Of a stretch of 60,433 bases of DNA, positions 7,005 to 14,853 are shown one piece after another. Origin of the DNA: an uncultured Bacillota bacterium (GTDB lineage Bacteria > Bacillota > Clostridia > Peptostreptococcales > Anaerovoracaceae); NCBI GenBank assembly GCA_949292945.1, contig CASFAX010000007.1, positions 1,404 through 61,836 of the forward strand, in the 5' to 3' direction. The notes beneath the pieces were generated by a model. The model had not been told where the DNA came from and searched no databases. It saw nothing but the letters and a program-made list of their open reading frames with translations. How positions within the stretch are numbered: the first letter of the stretch is position 1; every line of letters begins with the position of its first letter. Made by a program: the position numbers and the translations under genes.

Positions 7005-7673
7005 TTAGAGATTTTTCAGCGCTGTGCAGTCTTTGACGATTACGGCGCCCCGTTTAAGCTCAATGAGGTCGTCTGCGGCAAAACGCTTCAGCATTCTCGT
7101 CATCACTTCACGGGCAGAGCTTATCTGAGCGGCGATTTCCTCCTGAGTCATCTTTATTTCAGGTTTTCCCGTGCGGGCGCACTCGTCTGCAAGGAACGTC
7201 CCCAGCCGCCTGTCCATCTTTTCGAACAAAATCTGCTGCATGGTCCACATGACGGTGGAAAACCGCTCCATGGCAAGCTCGTAAAGAAAGCAGCGTACGT
7301 TTATATTTTCTTTCATTATTCCGTCTACTGCGCCGGAATTTATCGCCAGAATTTCCGTATCCGACTCTGCAACGATTTCCGTCTCAAAGGTTATCTGGCT
7401 TATGACGCAGGACGCCGATAGAACGCACAGCTCTCCCTGCCTTATCCTGTACAGGGTAACCTCTCTTCCCTCTTCGGAGAGCATGTATACCCTGAGGCTT
7501 CCCTTAAGGACGAAGACCATTCCCAGGCAGGTTCTGCCGCCGCCGTGGACGATGTCCCCCTTATCATATTTTCTTATGGAAACGTTTTCCTGCGCGTGCT
7601 CCGCCTGACTTTCCGTCAGCATGGAATGAAACGGCAGAGCGCCGATTTTTTCTCTGATACTGTTTTCACTCAT
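7005..7673 (-). CDS. Crp/Fnr-family transcription regulator
   Basis: A 222-residue DNA-binding protein with an N-terminal cyclic-nucleotide-type beta barrel (about 15-125; HGGGRTCLGMVFVLKGSLR and LSEEGREVTLY are typical), a long dimer helix (about 130-160), and a C-terminal winged helix in which TQEEIAAQISSAREVMTRML is the helix-turn-helix. There is no Fnr-like cysteine cluster at the N-terminus, so it does not look like an iron-sulfur oxygen sensor; the ligand is unknown. It sits immediately upstream of trx, whose promoter carries a matching half-site palindrome. The ATG at 7673 lies only a few nt after a terminator-like hairpin, and its only G-rich ribosome site (GGGG) is within the hairpin's 3' arm. 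Confidence 0.9.
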   Translation of the reverse strand: MSENSIREKIGALPFHSMLTESQAEHAQENVSIRKYDKGDIVHGGGRTCLGMVFVLKGSLRVYMLSEEGREVTLYRIRQGELCVLSASCVISQITFETEIVAESDTEILAINSGAVDGIMKENINVRCFLYELAMERFSTVMWTMQQILFEKMDRRLGTFLADECARTGKPEIKMTQEEIAAQISSAREVMTRMLKRFAADDLIELKRGAVIVKDCTALKNL

Positions 7674-7675
7674 GT

Positions 7676-7718
7676 ATAAAAATTACCCCGCTGTAAGGAA
7701 TTTGAAACAGGCGGGGTA
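7676..7718 (-). terminator. Terminator or attenuator between the lipid operon and crp
   Basis: Minus strand: TACCCCGCCTGT and ACAGCGGGGTA form a stem with one bulge around a 12-nt loop, followed by ATTTTTA. It ends the four-gene lipid operon but also sits directly before the crp start and covers its G-rich ribosome site. Confidence 0.65.
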
Positions 7719-7775
7719 TAGGTGTGAGGCCGGAGGCTATTGGGTAAGCAGCAGGGGCGGAATGCCGCAGGAGGC

Positions 7776-8453
7776 TCATTTCTTTTTAAACTTTTTCAGC
7801 CAGTATGACTTTCCGTAAACGATTGCCTCTACGAATATGCACATTATAATGGCCGCAAAGATGTCGACTACGGAGTGCTGTTTTATAAACGCTGTTGAAA
7901 GGCTGATTATTACAGCGCAGAACACGATGAAAACCTTAAACGGCAGCGATGCGGCCTTTTCCTTCAGCCACGCGGATGCAATGCCGATGGAATAAGCGAC
8001 GTGAAGGGAAGGACATACGCCCGTATTGGTGTCTACGGAGTAAATAAGTCCGACGAGGGACGTCAGTACGTTGTCCCGGGGAAATTCCGCAGGCCTGAGA
8101 TCCTGACGGCTGGGGAAGAGGATATAGATTGCCATGGCGATAAGCTGGGTTAAAATAATGAATTTTTGCAGGTTCCTGAAACCGTCGATATCGTACAGGA
8201 GAAAGTATCCCAGGGAGCATATAATCAGGAGATACCAGCCTACATAAGGAATGACAAAGACTTCGCAGAACGGGATAATGTCGTCAAGCATACAGTGCAT
8301 CGGCGTGCAGTCCTCGGCAGGTATGAGATTTTCCGTCAGAACGAAGAGTATGAAATATACGACCCACCCGAGAAGCAGCTTCAGGTGGGAAAACTGTGGA
8401 TCGTTTATCTTTGAAAGGCGAAATGCGCGATAGTCAACAACAGGTTTTTTCAT
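7776..8453 (-). CDS. PAP2-family membrane phosphatase
   Basis: A 225-residue integral membrane phosphatase of the type 2 phosphatidic-acid phosphatase family. Motif pieces are SRQDLRP (near 115), CPSLHVAYS (near 147) and a third STAFIKQHSVVD segment (near 188) with the catalytic histidine. Five or six hydrophobic helices are visible. It probably dephosphorylates a lipid phosphate such as phosphatidate or a prenyl diphosphate; which one cannot be told. The ATG at 8453 has GAGG 7 nt upstream; a longer frame to 8519 would overlap the previous gene by 38 nt. It is last in a leftward operon of acyl-lipid enzymes, where removing phosphate from phosphatidate would fit the PlsC-like neighbour. Confidence 0.85.
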   Translation of the reverse strand: MKKPVVDYRAFRLSKINDPQFSHLKLLLGWVVYFILFVLTENLIPAEDCTPMHCMLDDIIPFCEVFVIPYVGWYLLIICSLGYFLLYDIDGFRNLQKFIILTQLIAMAIYILFPSRQDLRPAEFPRDNVLTSLVGLIYSVDTNTGVCPSLHVAYSIGIASAWLKEKAASLPFKVFIVFCAVIISLSTAFIKQHSVVDIFAAIIMCIFVEAIVYGKSYWLKKFKKK

Positions 8454-8481
8454 AGCAAGCCTCGATTTATGAAATGCTGGT

Positions 8482-9225
8482 TTATAAAATATTGGTCGGG
8501 TAATCTTTCTTTGGCACATTGGAGTACGGAATTACGGTGTGCTTTGGCAGGCTGCGCGCAATATCCGTTATCGTATCCATAAGATACTCACATATTCTCG
8601 TATGCTCTTCAGCCCTGGGCGTATCGTGACTGTACTTTATGGGTTTTCCGAGCACCATTTTCTTTAGCTTTGGGGCGAGATACATGGGGGCAAACTGAAT
8701 TTCCTTTCCGGTCTTTCTGTAGTAAAGACGGGCAACGTCCACGAAACCCTTCTGAAAGTCATTTAAGATGTTATTGTGTGGAACGTGGTGCTCCGGAAAG
8801 ATGATAACGCTCATACCTTCTGTCAGTGCACGCACCGTTTCCCTGAGGGTGGAAACGATTCGCCTGTCCCTGTAGACGGCAATGGTATCGGCGTGGTTGA
8901 ATATGAAGGAAGCTATGGGCGCGATAATGTAAGAAAGGATTTTGTAAAACCAGCGAACGGATTTTGGCTTATTCGACCAGAAATCCCGGTAAGCATAGGC
9001 GGGGACTTCCTTTGTGTGCATCATTTCTTCCGCGCACCAGATTTTTCTCTGTCCCGGAAAATACAGCTCGCATGCAATAGGCCCGTTCATCTGGGCGTGG
9101 TTGCACACGATAACAGAAGGTTCATCGGGAAGGAATTCCTCCCCGACGACCCTGATTTCCGGATAAACCAGACGAACGGATTCTTTGATAAATCTGTAAA
9201 GAAGTGATGATTTCTTACGTTTCAT
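8482..9225 (-). CDS. PlsC-like lysophospholipid acyltransferase, variant active site
   Basis: A 247-residue acyltransferase-fold protein, related to 1-acylglycerol-3-phosphate acyltransferases. Block I is normally NHxxxxD, but here it reads NHAQMNGP, so the catalytic aspartate is absent. Block III is FPEH rather than FPEG. The rest (IACELYFPGQRK, then VPAYAYRDFW) resembles a clostridial subgroup that I recall having the same NHxQM block, so the change is probably a family trait, not decay. It may act as an acyltransferase with altered chemistry. The ATG at 9225 was chosen over one at 9261 because MKRKK is a typical start and GGAG lies upstream. It sits between the acyl-CoA synthetase and PAP2 genes in one operon. 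Confidence 0.75.
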   Translation of the reverse strand: MKRKKSSLLYRFIKESVRLVYPEIRVVGEEFLPDEPSVIVCNHAQMNGPIACELYFPGQRKIWCAEEMMHTKEVPAYAYRDFWSNKPKSVRWFYKILSYIIAPIASFIFNHADTIAVYRDRRIVSTLRETVRALTEGMSVIIFPEHHVPHNNILNDFQKGFVDVARLYYRKTGKEIQFAPMYLAPKLKKMVLGKPIKYSHDTPRAEEHTRICEYLMDTITDIARSLPKHTVIPYSNVPKKDYPTNIL

Positions 9226-9295
9226 ATAATCTAATCTCCAACTTATTCCGGATGTACACATAGTTACAGCCGGAATTGCATTACCCTTTATGTTA

Positions 9296-11020
9296 TCAGG
9301 CTTTGCCGGAAGCTATTCTTTCCAGTTCCTCCTCTTCCAGCTTCCGGTATGCCACTTTGCCGACTAGAGTCTTCGGCATATCTTCCCTGAATTCAATGTC
9401 GTACGGCATGGCGTACTTTGCAATATTCATGCGGCAGTGATCCATAAGAATCTGTTTGGTGTGATCATCTGCCGGTGCGCCGGGAACGAGTTTGACGAAA
9501 GCTTTAACCTTCTGCATCTTGTAGTCGTCGGGAATACCGATTACGCAGCTCATCTGAACCAGCTCGTGGGCGTCGAGGACGTTTTCGATCTGTGCCGGAT
9601 AGATGTTGTACCCGGAGGAGACGATCATGCGCTTTGCACGGCCTTTGAAATAGACAAAACCCTGATCATCCATGGTGCCCAAATCTCCCGTATAGACCCA
9701 GACCAGCCCGTCGCCGTGCCTTCTCAAGGTTTCTGCTGTCTCCTTAGGATTATGCATATACTCCTTCATGACCGTCGGGCCGGCGAGAAGTATTTCACCT
9801 TCTTCCCCGTAAGGAAGTTCTTCATCGGTTCCCGGTTTTACGATTTTAATATACGTATCGGGGAATGGCAGACCGATGCTGCCCTCTTTGTGCATGTGTG
9901 AAGGAGTCAGACAGCAAGCCGTGACGGTCTCCGTCGTGCCGTAACCTTCGCGAACCTGAACCGTAGCCCTGTGTTCAGCAAGGAACCTGTCCACTTTCTT
10001 CTTAAGCTCGATGGAAAGGGAATCACCGCCGGAGAAAACTCCCTTAAGGCAGCTGAGGTCCTTACCGTCCATTACCGAAATCCGCAGCAACGCTTCGTAC
10101 AGGGTAGGCACTCCTGCGATAAAGTTGCACTTATATCTTACGATCTGCTTTGCGTAGCTTTCCGGCGTGAAGCGTGGTATGAGAATGCAGCGCCCGCCCT
10201 GAGACAGCATAGTATGGATGCATACGCCCAGACCGAAGCCGTGAAACAGGGGCATGGCCGCCAGCATCTTATCTCCGGGGCTGAACATTGGGTTTGCTGC
10301 TATTACCTGCTGTCCCAGAGCGTTGAAATTCTTATTCGTGAGGAGGATGCCCTTCGTCGTTCCGGTGGTGCCTCCTGAGTACAGGATGACAGCCGGGTCG
10401 TCTGCCTTGTGCTTCACCTTGTACTTATAGAAGCAGTGTTTGCTCAGCTTCATGAAATCAGCCCAGCGTATAACCGGGGCGTCAGCCGGAATCTTTTCGA
10501 TTTTCCTTCCCTCGGAGAGCATGTAGCCCGCTTTGATAGGGTGGGACAGGGCGTCCTTGATGCTGGCAATTATCAGGTTTACCACCTTAGTGTTCTGCCT
10601 GATGTGCTCGAACTTATGATAGAACTGGTCCAGTGTTACGGCTGTCACGCTTTCCGATTCGTTGAGATAGAACTCGATCTCCTTTTCAGCGGACAAAGGG
10701 TGTATCATATTGGCTATGCCGCCTACCAGGTTTACAGCGTAGAACATGTAGATGGCCTGGGGACAGTTAGGCATGGCTATGGTAACCTTATCTCTTTCCC
10801 GTATACCGATGGTCTTAAGGGCTTTGGCGCATGTTTCGATTTCCTGCACCAGCTTGCGGTACGTAGTGGATTTTCCCATGAAGTCAAAGGCTACCTGATT
10901 AGGGTATTTGTCTGCGATGCGTTCCACCGCTTCGAACATGGATCCTTCAAAATATTCAAGATGCATGGGAAGGTCGCCCATGTAATCCTTCCATGGAGTT
11001 TTTGCAGTTATTTCAGTCAT
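9296..11020 (-). CDS. AMP-forming acyl-CoA synthetase (long-chain fatty acid ligase type)
   Basis: A 574-residue adenylate-forming enzyme: it activates a carboxylic acid with ATP and transfers it to CoA (or another thiol). Motifs are the P-loop-like YSGGTTGTTKGI (near 214), the GYGTTET A5 motif (near 358), the YTGDLG A7 aspartate (near 443), and the C-terminal lysine region TLVGKVAYRK (near 555). Chain-length preference cannot be read from the sequence; the lipid neighbours favour a fatty acid. Its ATG is one base after the stop of the upstream E2-like gene, and an AAGGTG site lies at the end of that gene, so translation is coupled. Confidence 0.9.
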   Translation of the reverse strand: MTEITAKTPWKDYMGDLPMHLEYFEGSMFEAVERIADKYPNQVAFDFMGKSTTYRKLVQEIETCAKALKTIGIRERDKVTIAMPNCPQAIYMFYAVNLVGGIANMIHPLSAEKEIEFYLNESESVTAVTLDQFYHKFEHIRQNTKVVNLIIASIKDALSHPIKAGYMLSEGRKIEKIPADAPVIRWADFMKLSKHCFYKYKVKHKADDPAVILYSGGTTGTTKGILLTNKNFNALGQQVIAANPMFSPGDKMLAAMPLFHGFGLGVCIHTMLSQGGRCILIPRFTPESYAKQIVRYKCNFIAGVPTLYEALLRISVMDGKDLSCLKGVFSGGDSLSIELKKKVDRFLAEHRATVQVREGYGTTETVTACCLTPSHMHKEGSIGLPFPDTYIKIVKPGTDEELPYGEEGEILLAGPTVMKEYMHNPKETAETLRRHGDGLVWVYTGDLGTMDDQGFVYFKGRAKRMIVSSGYNIYPAQIENVLDAHELVQMSCVIGIPDDYKMQKVKAFVKLVPGAPADDHTKQILMDHCRMNIAKYAMPYDIEFREDMPKTLVGKVAYRKLEEEELERIASGKA

Positions 11021-11021
11021 A

Positions 11022-11885
11022 TCAGTAATTCACCTTTTCAGTCAGCGGCTGTTCCAGAAGCTCGGGATTTTCCAGAAGGTGCTTCAGCAGCCTTACAGTC
11101 TTTGAATAGTAATAGCCGTCGGCAAGACGCTCGTCGATGGTAAGCCCCAGATCGACGCTTTCCCGCATTTCCATATGCCCGTCGTCATCGTAAAAAGGTC
11201 TCTTCTTAATTTCACCTATGACGCAGAACACGGAGCAGGTGCCCCAGTTGGTAAGATGGTGATATCCGGCGTGAAGCCCGATGGAACCCAGGTTTGCAAG
11301 GACTGCGGAAGAATAGAAAGGGTCGGTGGCTATGACGCCAGCCGGCATCCTGCCGTGGCGATCCAGAAATCTTGCTCCGGCGCCTATTATCTTCAGCATG
11401 AACTTGGGTAATTTCTGAATTATGTCCATGCTGGCAGTGGAAGGATCCTTTTCTTCGCTTCGGCAAAATGACACCTGCTCATAAATTGCATCGTGAACGG
11501 TGTCGATGGTCTCGCTGCCGTCGGTTACGATCTTTGCAAGAGCTTCTCCGCCATCGTCGGAAAACAGCTTCTTGACAGTGAATGAGGCGGTGACCTCATT
11601 TCGCTGATACATGCTCTTATTGGCGATAAAGCGGTTCATCTTCGGCCTCAGCGTAATGGTCTTAAGCACCGCCGTCACCATAATCTGAAACAGGTTGTAC
11701 GGGTAATCGGGATTATCTGCATTTTTCCTTTCCAGATATCTGTTGATGTTCGTCAAATCGATACGCTCGCTGATGTATGCCTCGTTATCGCACCGATTAG
11801 GGTACATAAGCGGCATAATCGCGTGCATGGAACTGATATTTTTTAAGTAAGTTCCGTCCTTTCGGTCTCCTATTTTTCTGCTCAT
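11022..11885 (-). CDS. E2-fold (2-oxoacid dehydrogenase type) acyltransferase-like protein without lipoyl domain
   Basis: A 287-residue protein resembling the catalytic domain of dihydrolipoamide acyltransferases and chloramphenicol acetyltransferase. There is no lipoyl or E1/E3-binding domain. The active-site signature of the family is DHRxxDG; the corresponding segment here is TIDERLADGYYY (near 254), with Glu where the catalytic His is expected. I recall related clostridial proteins with the same replacement next to acyl-CoA synthetases. It is first in the operon, one base ahead of the synthetase, so it may receive or bind the acyl-CoA made by it. The true reaction, or whether it is catalytic at all, is unknown. 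The ATG at 11885 has GGAG upstream. Confidence 0.7.
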   Translation of the reverse strand: MSRKIGDRKDGTYLKNISSMHAIMPLMYPNRCDNEAYISERIDLTNINRYLERKNADNPDYPYNLFQIMVTAVLKTITLRPKMNRFIANKSMYQRNEVTASFTVKKLFSDDGGEALAKIVTDGSETIDTVHDAIYEQVSFCRSEEKDPSTASMDIIQKLPKFMLKIIGAGARFLDRHGRMPAGVIATDPFYSSAVLANLGSIGLHAGYHHLTNWGTCSVFCVIGEIKKRPFYDDDGHMEMRESVDLGLTIDERLADGYYYSKTVRLLKHLLENPELLEQPLTEKVNY

Positions 11886-11954
11886 TTAAATCTCCATTCC
11901 TCTACCTTATAAAAGCAATTTAATATCGTCGTAAAATGGTCCTGAAAAGTCTGA

Positions 11955-11979
11955 TGCCGCAGACTGAAGGCCTGCGGCA
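11955..11979 (-). terminator. Hairpin downstream of tRNA-Pro
   Basis: TGCCGCAG/CTGCGGCA stem followed on the minus strand by CAGACTTTTC. It begins 19 nt after the tRNA CCA end. The U tract is short, so this is moderate evidence only. Confidence 0.5.
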
Positions 11980-11997
11980 CCAAATGATGTGATAAAC

Positions 11998-12073
11998 TGG
12001 TCGGAGTGGCGAGACTCGAACTCGCGGCTTCTGCGTCCCGAACGCAGCGCGCTACCAACTGCGCTACACCCCG
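11998..12073 (-). tRNA. tRNA-Pro, anticodon CGG
   Basis: Full cloverleaf on the minus strand: acceptor CGGGGTG/CACTCCG (one G-T pair), D stem GCGC/GCGC, anticodon stem CTGCG/CGCAG with loop TTCGGGA (anticodon CGG), variable AAGCC, T stem GCGAG/CTCGC with loop TTCGAGT, discriminator A, and an encoded CCA at 12000-11998. It reads the proline codon CCG. Confidence 0.95.
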
Positions 12074-12152
12074 AAGCACCAGTACATTATAACATATTCG
12101 CAGCTAAATGCAAGTGTTCCTTGCACTAACCCGCCGCTAACTTACCGCTAAC

Positions 12153-12986
12153 CTACTCTGCTATCCAGAAATATCCGAGGACTGCAATTCCAAGGACGAT
12201 GCGGTACCAGCCGAACACTTTGAAGTCGTGCTTCTTTATGTAGCCCATGAGGAAGCGTATGACTATGAGGGAAACGACGAAGGAAACGACGGTTCCCACC
12301 AGAAGAATTACAGCTTCCGCAGTGGTAAAGGAAAGCCCGAACTTTACCAGCTTCAAAAGACTCGCGCCGAACATGACCGGAATGGCCAGGAAAAACGTGA
12401 ATTCGGCGGCGACGGTCCGGTTAACGCCTATGAGAAGGCCTCCGATGATGGTGGCGCCTGACCTGGACGTTCCGGGAAACACCGCTGCGATGAGCTGAAA
12501 GAACCCGATGATAAGGGCATCCCTGTAGGAAATTTCCTTCAGGGAATTTATGTGGGGCTGACGGTGCTTGTTGGTGTTTTCGATGATGATGAAAGCGATT
12601 CCGACTATGATGAGCATGGCCGCAACTACCGACGGCTTATAGAGGTACTTCTCAAAGAAGTCGTCGAAAAAGATACCCACTATGGCTGCCGGAAGACAGG
12701 CGACAATTATCTTGACCCACATGTTCATGACGTCGTAGCGGATAAAAGGCTTATTCTTCACCTTCGTGTTAAAAGGCCAGATTTTGACCCAGAAGTTCAC
12801 CACCACGGCCAGGATGGCGCCCAGCTGAATGACCACCAGGAACATATTCCAGAAATCTTCGCTGACCTTCATTGGCATGAACTCATTGAAGAGAATCAGG
12901 TGGCCGGTGCTGCTTATAGGAAGCCACTCGGTTATGCCCTCTACCACTCCGTATACGGCCGATTTAAGTATTTCAATAAAATCCAA
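12153..12986 (-). CDS. uppP: Undecaprenyl-diphosphatase
   Basis: Integral membrane enzyme that dephosphorylates undecaprenyl diphosphate, to recycle the lipid carrier for peptidoglycan; it also confers bacitracin tolerance. The 277-residue length is normal for BacA/UppP. Signature blocks are EGITEWLPISSTGHL (residues 16-30) and PGTSRSGATI (near 169), with about eight helices. The start codon is TTG at 12986, with GGGAGG 8 nt before it; no ATG in the frame would preserve the conserved N-terminus. It follows the VanX-like dipeptidase gene by 35 nt on the same strand, so both are probably one cell-wall transcript. Confidence 0.95.
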   Translation of the reverse strand: MDFIEILKSAVYGVVEGITEWLPISSTGHLILFNEFMPMKVSEDFWNMFLVVIQLGAILAVVVNFWVKIWPFNTKVKNKPFIRYDVMNMWVKIIVACLPAAIVGIFFDDFFEKYLYKPSVVAAMLIIVGIAFIIIENTNKHRQPHINSLKEISYRDALIIGFFQLIAAVFPGTSRSGATIIGGLLIGVNRTVAAEFTFFLAIPVMFGASLLKLVKFGLSFTTAEAVILLVGTVVSFVVSLIVIRFLMGYIKKHDFKVFGWYRIVLGIAVLGYFWIAE

Positions 12987-13021
12987 TAGTTCTACCTCCC
13001 AGTGGCACTATCTTATCATAC

Positions 13022-13600
13022 TTATATCTGAAAGTCCATGAAAGGTGTCGGTTCGGTGGTCACATCGTAGAAATGCCACCATTCGTTTTTATATGCCTGA
13101 AATCCCACGCTCTCCATGACGTCTTTGAGGTATGTGGCGTTCTTCTCCGCCTCGCTTCCCGGCTCGGCGTTTCTAAGAGCTGCTTTTTCGGAAAAGTCGT
13201 CAAAGGCAGAAGGCATTTCGATTTCCTTTCCGTTCATATCCGTAAGGGTCACGTCTACGGCTAGTCCGTTTAAGTGGCCTGGTCTGAAAGTGCGCGGTTT
13301 GCTCATGTCAGGGGGACGTGCGACAAAATCGTCATTTGGCATGATTTCCCAGAACTTTTTCTGTGCGCTTATAGGCCTGTAGGCGTCCATTACCTTGAGC
13401 CTGTAGCCGTCTTTTTTGAAAATGTCCCTGGCTTTGATGAGAATTTCAGCCGTGTGCCTGTCCATCCAGCATTCCCCGGAGGAATACACCTTTTGTCCGG
13501 TGAAATTGTCCGCTCCTGCGTATTTTAAATCGATTATGAAGTCTTTGTCGATGTCGAGAAGTCTTACGAGATTTCCCTTGCTGTTAAGATCGTATGTCAT
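13022..13600 (-). CDS. D-alanyl-D-alanine dipeptidase (VanX/DdpX family, M15)
   Basis: A 192-residue zinc peptidase that splits D-Ala-D-Ala. The zinc site is visible as GHLNGLAVDVTL (His and Asp, near 118-125) and NEWWHF (catalytic Glu and third ligand His, near 173-178); an upstream DAYRPISAQ segment is the conserved Arg loop. In glycopeptide-resistant bacteria this activity removes the vancomycin target, but no vanH, vanA or vanRS gene is nearby. A role in peptidoglycan recycling or nutrient use is therefore more likely. There is no signal peptide, so it is cytoplasmic. GGAGG precedes the ATG. The gene is followed closely by uppP. Confidence 0.9.
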   Translation of the reverse strand: MTYDLNSKGNLVRLLDIDKDFIIDLKYAGADNFTGQKVYSSGECWMDRHTAEILIKARDIFKKDGYRLKVMDAYRPISAQKKFWEIMPNDDFVARPPDMSKPRTFRPGHLNGLAVDVTLTDMNGKEIEMPSAFDDFSEKAALRNAEPGSEAEKNATYLKDVMESVGFQAYKNEWWHFYDVTTEPTPFMDFQI

Positions 13601-13736
13601 GATTTTTACCTCCGGTAATTATTCTACAACGACGGACCAAAACCTTCAATCATTTTCTTGACAATGGGCGTTTTACATGGCAAGATATAAGCAAAAGATT
13701 ATTTACATTAACTTTAGTTTATGAAAGGGAGAAACG

Positions 13737-14822
13737 ATGACGGACAGAGAGGCGCAGCTTCTTAGATGGATAAAGCAGAATCCCATGATATCCCAGCAGG
13801 AACTGGCAGATAAGGCCGGAATAACCAGGTCGTCTGCGGCGGTTCACATTTCAAACCTTATGAAGAAGGGATACATAGCTGGAAGAGGTTATGTTCTCAG
13901 CGAGCCCAGCTACACCGCAGTAGTTGGAGGACTGAACAGGGACATCGGCGGAATACCTTACAGGCCCCTCATAGCCAGGGATTCCAATCCGGGCAAAGTG
14001 AGCATATCCATAGGAGGAGTGGGAAGAAACATAGCCCATAACATGTCTCTTCTGGACTTAAAGGTAAGCTTTCTGACGGCCCTGGGAGACGACGAGTTTA
14101 CCGACGTCGTTACGGCGTCCTGCCTCGACCTTGGAATAGACATAAACAAAGCCTTGAGAGTCCGTGGTGAGACCAGTGCCACATATCTTTTCATAGCCGA
14201 CGAGCACGGCGACATGGAAATAGCCCTTTCGGACATGGATATATTCCGCCACGTGACCCCCGAGTACCTGAAGAAGCATAAGAAGTTTCTCGACGGAGCG
14301 GAGGCCGTGGTGGCAGATACCAATATACCGGAGGAATCCCTTGCATGGCTTTCCGAAAACTGCAAGGCGCCCCTCTTCGTAGATCCGGTGTCCACCATAA
14401 AGGCTGAGAAGATAAAGCCAATACTTGGGAAGATACACACTTTGAAGCCTAATAAGCTGGAGGCGGAATACCTGTCGGGAATCGAGATAACCGATGACGA
14501 AAGCCTTGAGAAGGCGGCAGACGCTCTTCTTGCCACGGGGCTTAATAGGGTATTCATAAGCCTTGGAAGCGGCGGGGCATACTGCGCAGCAGGAGACGAA
14601 AGGGTGAAGTTGCCGTGCCCGAAAGCGGAACTGGTGAACACTACAGGCGGCGGGGATGCGTTTATGGCAGGCCTGGTGTGGGCGTGGCTTGACGGCAGAA
14701 GCCTTAAGGAATCCGGTCAGATAGGTCTCGGCGCAGGGGCCGTGGCCGTGGAAGCGGAAACGACCATAAATCCTGAAATGTGTATAGAAAAGGCTCTCGC
14801 AAAGGGCGGCCTTAAGAAATAG
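13737..14822 (+). CDS. psuK: Pseudouridine kinase with N-terminal helix-turn-helix
   Basis: PfkB-family sugar kinase of 361 residues, predicted to phosphorylate pseudouridine to pseudouridine 5'-phosphate. Residues 1-55 form a winged helix (QNPMISQQELADKAGITRSS), then a PfkB domain with GGVGRNIAHN near 99 and the anion-hole/base motif NTTGGGDAFMAG near 300. The function is assigned from the adjacent psuG. Helix-turn-helix fusions to this kinase clade occur in other Firmicutes and may couple regulation to substrate. A TTGACA lies at 13658-13663, but the matching -10 is poor. The ATG at 13737 is preceded by AAAGGGAG. psuG follows after 31 nt. Confidence 0.9.
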   Translation: MTDREAQLLRWIKQNPMISQQELADKAGITRSSAAVHISNLMKKGYIAGRGYVLSEPSYTAVVGGLNRDIGGIPYRPLIARDSNPGKVSISIGGVGRNIAHNMSLLDLKVSFLTALGDDEFTDVVTASCLDLGIDINKALRVRGETSATYLFIADEHGDMEIALSDMDIFRHVTPEYLKKHKKFLDGAEAVVADTNIPEESLAWLSENCKAPLFVDPVSTIKAEKIKPILGKIHTLKPNKLEAEYLSGIEITDDESLEKAADALLATGLNRVFISLGSGGAYCAAGDERVKLPCPKAELVNTTGGGDAFMAGLVWAWLDGRSLKESGQIGLGAGAVAVEAETTINPEMCIEKALAKGGLKK

Positions 14823-14853
14823 AGATTTTCAGCAGAAACGGAGGAATAGAACA

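Noticed and set aside
13022..13600. Vancomycin-resistance cluster because of a VanX-like gene
   Set aside because: No vanH, ligase or two-component genes are near; lone dipeptidases of this family are common.
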